From Klebsormidium nitens (Eukaryota > Streptophyta > Klebsormidiophyceae > Klebsormidiales > Klebsormidiaceae): DNA of 37,308 nucleotides. Both the position numbers and the translations under genes were made by a program. A model generated the notes under the pieces. It was not told the DNA's origin. It saw only the letters and a program-made list of their open reading frames with translations, and ran no database searches. Position 1 is the stretch's first letter; each line of letters opens with the position of its first letter. The DNA lies in assembly GCA_000708835.1 (NCBI GenBank), contig DF237632.1:1-37308 (forward strand). Direction: 5' to 3'. Positions 11,101 through 20,386 of the stretch are shown here, piece after piece.

Positions 11101-14100
11101 AAGATCGATCCGCCCCCCTGAAATCCCCAAAACGCCTTTTAATTTGAAGTAACCATATCTGGCATCATTACGTCTTCCAGGTCAACTTCCTGAAGCGCAG
11201 CGGTGGTGAGCTGGCAGACCTGTGGACCTCTTTTGTCGACAAAGCCAAATACTTCGACAATAGCCGGTTCCTCCCCTCCTGAATCCTTTTGAAACCCCTT
11301 CTACTTTGAAGTAAGCCTGTCTAGCATCACACGTCTTTCAGGTCAACTTCTTGAAGCGCAGCGGGGGTGAGCTGGCGAACCTCTTTTGTCGACAAAGCCG
11401 AATACTTCGACAAAAGCCGATTTCCCCCCTCCCGAAATTTCTAAAACCTCTTACTCTAAGTAACCATGTCTGGCATCATTTTGTCTTCCAGGTCAACTTT
11501 TTGAAGCGCAGCGGCGGTGAGCTGGCAGACCTGTGGATCGACCTGGAGGGGCGGCGCGCCAAGGCGGCGAACAGCCGGCTGCACATGCGGGTCGTGCTCA
11601 CCAACACGGTCAACGACTCCGGGGACTCCGAGTCTTACGTTAGCTCCAAGCTGCTTGAGAAAGTCAAGTCGGAGACGGGACGCGCGGTAAGTCTTCCGCT
11701 GCAATTTGAAATTCTGCACTTTAGCATTTGTCGGTCTTTGGTTTTCCCTGAGATTTGGCTTTGTATCTGGAGTGCCGATATGTCGGGCTTTTTAGATAGA
11801 ACGTTGTATAGATGTCGAAGGTTTGGGGCTGGGTTACTATGGTCGAGTTGCTGCTTTGGGCACTTAACGACGTGGAAACAAGGGTTCGGAGGGGTTCAGG
11901 TCCTTCCCATACCTGACCCTCCAAGTCGGGCTTTCAAGCTGGGGCGAACTGCTCTGTCAAAAGCCCTTTCACGGCTTTCAAAACAGTACTTGACCACGAT
12001 CACCTGCTTTAAGGAGACCAGATTGCACACCCATGGTTCCCTGTTGCTGAAACATTCTTCTATGTTGTGCAGCTGACGCACAGCGACAGTAAGCGAAACG
12101 AGGCCTTCCAGCGGCTCTTCCATCTGCCCGAGCACGAGACGCTGATCAACGACTACGTATGCGCCGTCAAGAAGAAATTCAATCTGCAGGTGTGTGGTCT
12201 GATCAGAATCTGTCGCTTCATAAGCTTTGAATACGGCTCGTAGTTTATATTGCACCCAAACCAGGGTAAACGTACCCGGTTTCGAAGCGTGGGAAAGCTT
12301 TGAAACGTGCGGACAGGACTGACAGAAAGTTGATGTGGATAGTTGGGACGGTCCGAAAGAGACAAAGTCAGTCCAGCAATGTGAGAGGGAAGCAACCTCA
12401 AATTACAGTGCATTGCACGGAGTGTCAGGCTGTGCAAGGAAGTGACGTCGTTGCAAAGGCTGTCCTCAGAAAAAAGTTTCATGCATTCCTAATTTGTTTC
12501 TGCACAGGCAAGGTGCAATGACCAAGCCCTCCGCTGTTCTCTGTGTTCCCTTCCCCCATACGGCCACATGATTTTATCCCTCCGTTGTTGACTCACTTGT
12601 CTCTTTTTCCTCTCCTCCCCCCCCCAGGGCCGCGTGTTTCTGTCCCCCCGCCAGCTCGCCTTCTACAGCAACATCTTCGGCCACAAGACGCAGTTCAGCA
12701 TCGCGTGGGAGGACATCGACGAGATCCGCGAGAACAGCACCTCGGTTAGCAAGTTCACCCGGCTGCTTAACCCGTACGTAACCCTGTACGCGCGCAAGGG
12801 GCGCGCCCTGGACGCAAAAGCGGGGTCGTACGGCGTCGACAACAAGGGGCGGCTCAAGTTCCGCTTCCAGTCGTTCGTCAAGCCGGGGCCGGCCCTGCGG
12901 TGAGAGAGGAAGTTAGGTTCGTGTTTGTGGTGTTTGTTCGTGATTCGTTTTTACAAGTTAGTAGCGTCAGCACTAGAACTCGGGAAACGTAAGTAAGGGA
13001 ATTGAAGGGGTCCACAGCCCTCTTTTTGGCGATAATGGGTGCGTCCAGTTCCGCTTCCAATTCTTCGTCAAGCCGGGGCCGCCCCTGAGGTGAGGGGTGT
13101 GGCATTCTTGGGTCAGGGATGCGAGATACACGGGGGGAAATGTGTTGACTTTTTTTTGAGCAATGGGCTATGCAACTCCGGCACCAGTCCGTTGTCACGG
13201 CGGGGTCAGTCATGAGCTTTAGGTATGACTTTTAGGGCATGCTGTCCACATTTTCGGAAATCTTTGCGACAGGGCCTTCGGGTGTCAGGTGCTCCCCACT
13301 TTCGGCATCGTCTGCTCTCGTCGTTTCCGAGTGGATACCTCGTGGAATTTGCACATCTTACCCCCAATACAGGAATTGATCCGGCGCGAATTCTGCAACA
13401 ACCCGGAATGCTGAAGACCTCCGAAACAAGTTCCTTTGCTTGTTTCCCAAACTGTCTTTTCTTTCCTTTCCAGGACGATCCAGGTGTTGTGGAAGAACCG
13501 CGCGTGCTCGCCCGAGCAGTGCGCGGCGAAAGTCGCGGAGGCGACCAAGCACCTGACGACCAGCTCGGACGACACCGTCTCGACGGACGGGTCCGAAGAC
13601 GGGCCGTTCCTGGCGCTCGAAGAGCCCGAGATGACGGTGAGCTGACGTACCCTCAATTCGTATACGTTCTACAATCCTTGAAAACGTGAATACCTACCCC
13701 TCTTTTGGAAGCTTCGTGCCGTCTGGGGTCGCGAATACGGGAACATCTTGGCTGGCACTTCCGCTTGCAATCCGCCGTGAGCTGGGCAGAGAGTTTGGCG
13801 GTTGTCTGGCCGGCCCTTCGGCTTGGAGAACGGAGCTGCGAGTATGGCGACTTTTTGGCCGGCGCTTGTGCTTGAGTTTTGCCGGAAATGCGGACAGGGC
13901 GACTCTTTGACTGGTGCCATCTGCTGAAAGTTCGCCGCAATCCGCAGTTGCTGGGCAGTCGGTGGCACTGGAATGCGGACAGTGGGAACTGTGGTGTGTT
14001 GTTCGGGAGCCGCATACCGAAGGTTTAAGGGAAGAAAGTCCGGTCTGACAATCGACCCCATCGCTGCTGCGCGCAGCGGGGTGCCCAAGAGTGACGTTTC

Positions 14101-16020
14101 GATTGGGAAGGCCGCACTCAAGGAAGCATTCTTTAGATTTGCCGTGCTCAAACTGAGTACGTTTCGCAGACAAGTATGAACAAGCAGAGTCTCCCTTTTC
14201 TGCCGTCCGCAGCTGGCGTCCGAAATTGACGTGCCAATCCGAAGTGTCGCGCTGCGCCGCATGTTAAGGAAGACAAGTGTGGAAACTGGGAAGCCGCACA
14301 CAAAAGCCATGAGAGCAGCTAAACCTTAGCGGAAGTTGACTCGGACGGTCTGACAATATTTCTTTCGTCCGCAGCTGGCGTCCGAGATCGACGTGCCGAT
14401 TGGGAAGGCCGCGCTGTGCCGCATGTTCGAAGAGGACCAGCTGGACGAGCGCGTCGCGACCGCGCGCGGCCTCGTCTACTACGAACACACGCCCTGGGAG
14501 CAGCTGGACGACCGCACGCCGCCCACGTTCCGGCGAGAGGTGGGCGCATTTACAATGTATTTTCTAGTTCGCATCCATACCGTATCGTGTAAAGCTGACA
14601 GATTTCAGTTCTCGAAAGTCAAAAGTTAGAGACTTTGGCTGGTCATTTATGACTATACACCCCTGAAAAATGAATTTGAGGAGCGAACGCCGACGTTCCG
14701 GCACACTTACACCGTACTCTTTCAAACATACTTTGATTCCTCGGAACAGAGTAGGTAACTGAGGTTTTCGCTCGTCAACTGCGAACACTGGCCATGGGAT
14801 GGCATTGAAGACCTTGAAGGCTCACCGTCCGACTTCCGATGTTCGCTACTTTTATCCTTGCGCAAACTCTGCTAGGTACGTTCGTCCTCCTCTCCTTCTC
14901 CCCGTCGCTTTCGCGCTTTACCTTCACGTCTCCTTTTCTGAAACTTACTCGCTCGAGATACGCCGTGCGTTTGCGTTCTTTGATCGCCGAGTCCGCGAGT
15001 TTGTCAAGCGACTGGCAAGCGGGAGAAGTCGCTTCTCTACAATAGCAACAAAATCAGTACGTCTTTTGCCACATTAGATCACCAGTTATGTGAAAGCAGA
15101 CCAGGTTAGGCTAGCGGTGACGCGTCAATGTCGCGATCTGGTTTATGACATACGGAAACATTTCCAAGAACGTAGGAGTCTAAATGTACGAGTCTCTGAT
15201 CTGTTACGGCTCTCCGCTTCTGCCAGGTGTCGTACTCGTACCCTCGCCGAGTGTGCCCGTTCGGCAGCCGCGTGACGTCACTGTGCCAGCTCACCAAAGT
15301 GAGCGACGAGCACACGATCATCGAGGAGATCTCGACGCTGCACGACGTGCCGTTCGGGAACCTGTTCCAGGTGCAGACGAAGAGAGTCGTGACAGGCATT
15401 GGGCCCAGCAAGACGCACATTCAGGCGCTCGTGGGTAAGGCGCCGCTCCTAGTTGCACGTCTGCCGGTGCCCTGACGTTTGTGGTTGACGACTTGCGTCA
15501 CTTGACCTTTTCCAATTCCTTTACGCCTTGTGGGTTTCGGGTCTGCTGAAATTCTCAAAAGACGACTTCAGATTCGGGGAAACGGCATTGGAAAGGACAG
15601 TTGGAAGCGTCGCACTCTGATATCAGCCAAAGCGAGCATCCTATGCGCTTTCTTCGCCTTTCGATTTGCCGTCGGTTCTGTTGCTCCCCGCGTTCGAAAC
15701 GTTGCTGGTGACACGTCGGAGCGAAACTACATCTCTGCGCAACCAGCAGCGAACGTGTATGTACGTACTTTTGGTCTGCTCTTAAACATTGATATGCTTT
15801 TCTCGTTTTTTCTGTGGTCCTGAACCCTGTATGAATCAGGCGACTCGTCATTTCTGCAGGCGTGAGCTTCCACCGCAAGACCCGCTTCCAGAGCCGTATC
15901 CGCTCTAGCGTGCTGCAGCACAACGTGCGGGACCTCACCGAGACCGCCAATATTATCGTCACCGAAGTCATTAAGTCGGTGCAGTGCGGCGAGGGCCCGA
16001 TTGTCACTGGGCGAAAATAA
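5125..16020 (+). CDS. C2 and GRAM (with two VASt) domain-containing membrane protein, 15 exons
   Basis: Exons: 5125-5280, 5921-6113, 6667-7079, 7887-8081, 8587-8835, 9176-9491, 9964-10146, 10594-10700, 11492-11686, 12073-12189, 12628-12899, 13474-13636, 14375-14539, 15227-15434, 15860-16020. All introns are GT-AG and phases close to give 1,030 residues, near the roughly 1,020 of Arabidopsis At1g03370-type proteins. Domains: C2-1 (1-105; NGLSDPYVRL, NPVWNE, WDSDFGLSDDFLG); Ser-rich linker (130-235); VASt-1 (about 245-402); two hydrophobic segments (about 434-458 and 479-500); C2-2 (about 517-640; GFSDPYVVF, FDYDGPF); GRAM (about 690-800); VASt-2 (about 860-1020; HDVPFGNLF). C2 domains bind Ca2+/phospholipid, GRAM binds lipid, and VASt is a START-like sterol-binding fold, so a lipid-sensing or transfer role at membranes or contact sites is likely. 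ATG 5125 has A at -3, G at +4 and an in-frame stop at 5050. Introns hold copies of exons 9, 11 and 13. Confidence 0.93.
9153..9167 (+). repeat. C15 homopolymer at the exon 6 acceptor
   Basis: An uninterrupted run of 15 C forms the polypyrimidine tract just before the CCAACAG acceptor of exon 6. A similar shorter C run precedes exon 11 (about 12617-12625). Such runs are prone to length error in sequencing and to slippage. Confidence 0.8.
10704..10746 (+). repeat. GGAAC pentanucleotide microsatellite in intron 8
   Basis: Repeated GGAAC units with interruptions begin directly after the exon 8 donor (gtaagg at 10701). The array lies at the start of the intron that also contains the exon 9 copies. 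Confidence 0.75.
11022..11536 (+). repeat. Tandem array of four acceptor + exon 9 start copies
   Basis: Four units begin after AG at 11022, 11181, 11342 and 11492, spaced 159, 161 and 150 bases; the last is true exon 9. Each opens with the same 15 codons (VNFLKRSGGELADLW; copy 3 breaks after GELA). All base differences over the shared codons are third-position and synonymous. Copies 1 and 2 then share an alternative tail (FVDKAKYFD) and stop in frame at TGA 11145-11147 and 11280-11282. Copy 3 has an 8-base deletion that shifts the tail, and its frame stays open for exactly 50 codons into exon 9. Upstream intron sequence (TGGCATCATT...TCTTCCAG) is repeated too. Copies 1 and 2 could act as terminal or poison exons that remove GRAM and VASt-2. 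Confidence 0.85.
13049..13089 (+). repeat. Duplicate of the end of exon 11, with splice-like borders
   Basis: These 41 bases copy the last 41 bases of exon 11 (12859-12899) with few changes and are followed by the same kind of donor (GTGAGG at 13090). They are preceded by CCAG, so they look like a mini-exon. If spliced between exons 11 and 12 the frame would hit a stop (TGA) inside the copy, so inclusion would truncate the protein before VASt-2. Confidence 0.75.
13731..13883 (+). repeat. Degenerate 46-base repeat in intron 12
   Basis: Two related segments (13731-13776 and 13838-13883, each starting GCGARTAYGG and containing TTGGCYGGCRCTT) lie 107 bases apart, with a weaker third partial copy around 13797-13830. 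They sit upstream of the exon 13 copies and may be older relics of the same local duplication activity. Confidence 0.4.
14077..14329 (+). repeat. Two upstream copies of the start of exon 13
   Basis: Copy U1 starts after a CCGCAG acceptor at 14213. It matches exon 13 (14375) for about 20 codons, its first nine codons (LASEIDVPI) differing only synonymously, and it ends at in-frame TAG 14327-14329. Copy U2 starts near 14077, shares the upstream CGGTCTGACAAT and a GACGTxxCGATTGGGAAGGCC core, but carries a one-base shift. U1 lies 162 bases before the true exon, close to the 150-161 base spacing of the exon 9 array. Confidence 0.7.
14643..14845 (+). repeat. Two degenerate downstream copies of the end of exon 13
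   Basis: Segments at about 14643-14712 and 14767-14845 resemble the exon 13 end. The first reads Y-D-Y-T-P-L ... R-T-P-T-F-R, against Y-E-H-T-P-W ... R-T-P-P-T-F-R in the exon. The second keeps CTCGTCAACTGCGAACAC and CCATGGGA-like blocks. Similarity is about 60-65% by eye. Exon 13 is thus flanked by 5'-half copies upstream and 3'-half copies downstream. Confidence 0.5.
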
Positions 16021-16041
16021 GCTCCCGCAAGAGTGCTTATT
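16016..16041 (+). repeat. Hairpin overlapping the stop codon of the C2/GRAM/VASt gene
   Basis: AATAAGC (16016-16022, including the TAA stop) pairs perfectly with GCTTATT (16035-16041) across a 12-base loop. It could influence 3' end formation, but it is short and may be chance. Confidence 0.35.
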
Positions 16042-16706
16042 CTTCTGCATTCAGCGGAAAATGTTCCTGTAGATAAATACCTCGGTTTGACACAGCGGCG
16101 GCTGTGTACGGTCAGCCTGTCGGTTGTTAGTAGGAGATTCTCTGGGGGTGTAAATCTTTGCGTTATTGTATACTCTCTGGAACCGAAGGTCTTTTGGGGC
16201 TGGCAGCTTGCCAGAGCCAAGAGGCGCGGCAAGGGATGAGACTAATTCAATCATTAGGTCCAAAGTGCGTCCGCATGTTTCGACACGAAAATCGGATGGA
16301 CCCTCATTGTTGTTGGCCGCTAATATGGCCCATGCCCTAGAAAGAAAGGGATTTTGCGACCGGACCATTTTACTCAATTGCTACCGTTTTCGAGGTCGCG
16401 GCGAGGTCGTGATGTTAGGTCCGACCTTCTACAGAGTTGACGCTGCATGAGCAGTGTGCATGAAATGAATCAGTAAGAGACCAAAGATTGGATTATTACA
16501 ATACTCAGGATCATGCGCATTTCTTGTCCTGCCTGGTCGTGACGTCGACTGCATGCCAGGAACTCCCGCGAGCCCGTGCATGAGTTAAGACCGTCTACCC
16601 ACGCAACTGGCACTGGCACACATACAATCAGCCGGCGCCATGGCTTGCCTTGCACGTGCCATGTCACACCCGGACCGCGGCCCGCTGTCAATTCGTGTGG
16701 CAGCGT

Positions 16707-16713
16707 TATATAA
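16707..16713 (+). promoter_or_regulatory. TATA-box-like TATATAA
   Basis: TATATAAGCC in a CG-containing context looks like a plant TATA box, but no plausible coding start follows, so it may belong to an unrecognised non-coding transcript or be chance. Confidence 0.2.
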
Positions 16714-16844
16714 GCCAATCCATGCATGTGATCTAAATGCGGTCGGAGTGCATCGTGACAAGCGCTATACCGACATCAGTGTGCAGGTCGTGTCAAACTT
16801 TAATATAGCACGTACACTCGATGTCAGAGTCTAAGTTGCAGTGC

Positions 16845-16880
16845 ATGGACCATGCCTATTAAATGGACCATGCCAATTAA
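16845..16880 (+). repeat. 18-base direct tandem pair
   Basis: ATGGACCATGCCTATTAA (16845-16862) is followed directly by the same 18 bases with one change (16863-16880). Confidence 0.7.
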
Positions 16881-19360
16881 TGCTGAATTAGAATCCGAAA
16901 AGAGGTCTATACTCACGGCCGCCCAGGAGCGGATTGACAGTATACGTCTGGCCACAAGCTGCAGTTGATATTAACGAGAGTGCATGTGATATGTCTTGCA
17001 TGATCTTGGCACAAGCTGGATCATACGGCTGCAGGCTGGAACATTGGCATGCTAAGTTCGATCAGTCTTGGCAGTCCGGCCCGCAAGCGCAATCATCCCC
17101 GGGAGAATAAAACGCGTAATGGTGCATTCTTGTCAAGCTGTCCGTACAATCACATTCGTTACGATGAGGCTTGGGCAAGCCTTCGGAATTGTCGGACCAG
17201 TCCCTGACGTACAAATCATTTAAACCGCCTCCAGGTGTTACTCAAATGAAGGAGCGTCTAATCATGTTCTCGGTAGTATTTACCCATATGCTAGCTGCAG
17301 TGAGCAGGGGATGCACACTGCGTAATCAGCTGCATGAAGCATTCGACTACCAAGACGGTCGAGAGGAAAGATCACGCTATTACATTCCAAACTTTGCCAA
17401 GCCTGATCTGATCGTACCAAGTACTGCTCTAGTGCGGGCCTTTTAGAACCTTCAGTAGTGCCCATGTTTGGAGCAGTCTTCCTTCCATTACGAGTTGATT
17501 GCGGGCTGTCTGAGAGCGTCACGTGTACCAACATAGCCCCCTCAAGCTGTCAAGCCAAGAGTATGCTGCAAGGAATCCTTGAATCTGTGAAACACCTGTT
17601 GTACGATATGCAAATTGCGATTCAGGGAAGCGAGGGGGACAGGGATCTGGGGAGAGGGGACGTAGCGAACCCGGGAATTGAAGGACTTGCTTGGACACAT
17701 GCATACAAAGACTCCCGATCGCTTTGATCGCTTAATCGAAACGTATCATGCAATGATGAACAGCATACCATCAGCGATCACATCCCGATCACAATGCTGA
17801 TGAACATACAACGAAGTTCAACAAGGACACGAGGTTCGAAACCGTCCCCTTTCTACGCTGACGGCTCTTTGATACAATGGTTCCCGATTTCGGTTTCCGC
17901 TAGCGCGCTTGAAGGCCCCATGCCCGGCCCCGCATGCCCGTGCCACTGAAGCCAATATAGTTATTCGATCGTTACCAGCTACTTATATGCGGAAGAAGGT
18001 TACTCGACTAGGGTTAAATTAGGATTTGCATCTAATCTGATCTGTAGTCCTAGGCCGGTTGCCTGATTGCTGGCGACAAGAAAAAGCCTGGCCATGGAAT
18101 GCAAATGGAAGTACACTAAGGAGCGGATTCAGCCAGTTCCGCCGCCCGACCCCCTTCCGTTCCCGGATATTGCGGGATGTCGGCGTACGGTAGAAAGTCA
18201 CGACGCACACCTTCATGCAATTCAAATAGATGTAAGATACCTACGTCGCGTTTGACTTTAAGACGTCAAAGGCTGGTCACACAGTACACTATGAATTGGA
18301 TGAACCGGAAAATGAAGAACACATATACAAGCCAAGCTACATGCTCTCTCATTTCCACTCGTAATTACGGGACGAGTAAAACCGTTCTGCATCCATGCCC
18401 TCTTGGCAACATGCTTCAATGAAACGACGAGCTGAAGATAATGATGGAAAGAATCTTCAGTTATGCATGTGCTTTGCAGGTGTCCCTATGATAAACCCAT
18501 ATTGTAACAAGTATGGTATTTGTTCAAAGCTAATGCTAGAAGACTAGGAGGCTATGCTAAATGAAGCAGGTTATGTTCAACTACTGGCCTGGTCCGTTAT
18601 CATTTGACGCTCAGTCTTTTGGGCTGTGTCCCGTGACTGCTGCCGATGGAGCCTGTTCCTATAAGCTATGGGACCGGGTCTGGGGGTTTTGAGCATAGAG
18701 ATGCAACCAATATTGGATACAGAAGAAGAAAGGGCAGTCTCCTCTGAGCATGCAACTACGGAATCAAAGATCATTGATGAGGGTTTAAGCAGCAACGTTG
18801 ACGTCAGATTGTCCCTGCTGCTTTCATCGCTTCATAGTTAATCCAAATCACTGTCCGGGAGTCGTGCATACCTGTGAAGCAGAGAGGAATCTTGGTCAGG
18901 AGATGTTGTCAGAGAAGGGGTCTTCTGAAGATGCCAAACGAAGTTAGTTCAAGCACTTGCAGTGGTGGATCCTGTTGCAATCTCCCCAGACCCGGTTCCT
19001 TGAGCTAATTGGTGTCGGTAGCGAAAGCTGAGAATAGCCGAAAGCTAGAGCGGGTGAAGTTTGGTGAGGCAGCGTTTCTCTACTCTACTGTCATTTGCAT
19101 GTGTCACTTTTACGAGCGCAGCGAACCGACCGTACCTGATCCGACTGGATTCCCGGCCCGGACTCGGAAGTTATGTAGCTGCCGCAACTTTCGAAGGGGA
19201 TCCCTGGGGGATCATCCGATACGGACTTCTCAGGTTTGGCCATCCCAGGACATAGTGCAACAAGAACGGGACAAGAACACTGTCAAAGACGGTAAACTCT
19301 GCACGACAAATGCATCTCATTGCAGTATCATCGTCCCTAGCACGGTAAGTAACCACGTAG

Positions 19361-19390
19361 AGTTAGCCCGAGTTAGCACGAGTTAGCACT
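19361..19390 (+). repeat. 10-base tandem triple (AGTTAGCNCG)
   Basis: Three adjacent units, AGTTAGCCCG, AGTTAGCACG and AGTTAGCACT, form a short tandem array. Confidence 0.7.
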
Positions 19391-20386
19391 ACTGCTCTAC
19401 TGAGCTACCTCGCGGAGCTGCTTTTTGCCGAGGCCATGTGAGTCGACGTGGTGGATCTGTGAATCTATAACCCTCAGGCTGCTGTAAAGTCTCTATTTGA
19501 AAGCAATCCGCGGCCCGGCCAGACTTGCGCTAGAGGCCATCTTTTGGAGGGCTTTTGGAAAAACCAGGGTAGGTACAGCTGAGCAGCGGAACAAGCTTGC
19601 AATCGTTATATATCCAAGCTGCGAGGAGTTATGGATTAAAATCCGGCTTCTCTGCGAAGCTATTTTTCTAAGAACACGTCGAAATCCAGATGCGGGCGCC
19701 GACTCGGACGTTCTACTGTGACGGGGCGCCGGCGCCTACGCGGTACTGGGTATCAAAGCCGGCACAACGAAGGGCAATCAGACGTATGTATGTACGCAAT
19801 GCGCTGCATGTGCATATGCTAGCGCTATCATGAAGGGAGCCACGCCCTTCGGCATACATCCACGAACCGCTTCTGACATTTACTCGTCGGAACGTTAGGA
19901 GCTGCCATGTGTCTCTTTGTCAAAGTCGTACTTGAACGCACAATCCCCGACTCCGAGGTCCGTACACGAAACCGGCGCATGCCAGCTGACTCGGGCTGTG
20001 AATCGTGATCGGATGATCGCCGCGCCGCTGATCAGCGCCCCTGACGTTGACAGCGCACTGCTGACTGGCTGACTACGTCTGAAGTACAGCAGAACTCATA
20101 ATACCCATCAATCTTATCAATCATATTGGGGACGGAGATGACTGGATGTCGATGGGCAAATCCAGATCGCAAGCAGCAAACGCCCCGTTGAACGTCGTTT
20201 GATAGAAAGCTTTGAGTCAGCTGAAAAGAAGCGGCCTTGAGGCCACAGGTTGCAGGACGTACGTCTTGGCTCGTGCAAAGATCGAAGACGAGAGGTATCA
20301 CTCGGTCTCACACCTTGCGCACAGCTTGCAGGCGCCAACCTCCGTCGCTGTTCCTGTTGAAAGGCTGGCTTGGACACTGATTGGAT

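Larger units (their letters stand above)
16021..20386. other. 4.4 kb interval with no supportable gene
   Basis: Open frames here are short (under about 125 codons), mutually overlapping and without recognisable motifs. It contains a TATA-like TATATAA at 16707-16713, an 18-base tandem pair at 16845-16880, a 10-base triple repeat at 19361-19390, a perfect GGCGCCGGCGCC palindrome at 19725-19736, and the presumed promoter and leader of the first root-cap-like gene near 20387. Old transposon remains are likely but I cannot delimit any. Confidence 0.5.

Noticed and set aside
17171-17727. Two consecutive 90-codon open frames
   Set aside because: No motif, no splice continuity between them and no homology recognised.
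17830-17845. B-box-like GGTTCGAAACC
   Set aside because: No A box upstream at a suitable spacing and no tRNA fold.
19360-19430. tRNA D-arm-like sequence on the - strand (TAGCTCAGTAGAGC)
   Set aside because: No B box or pairing acceptor stem at the expected distance.
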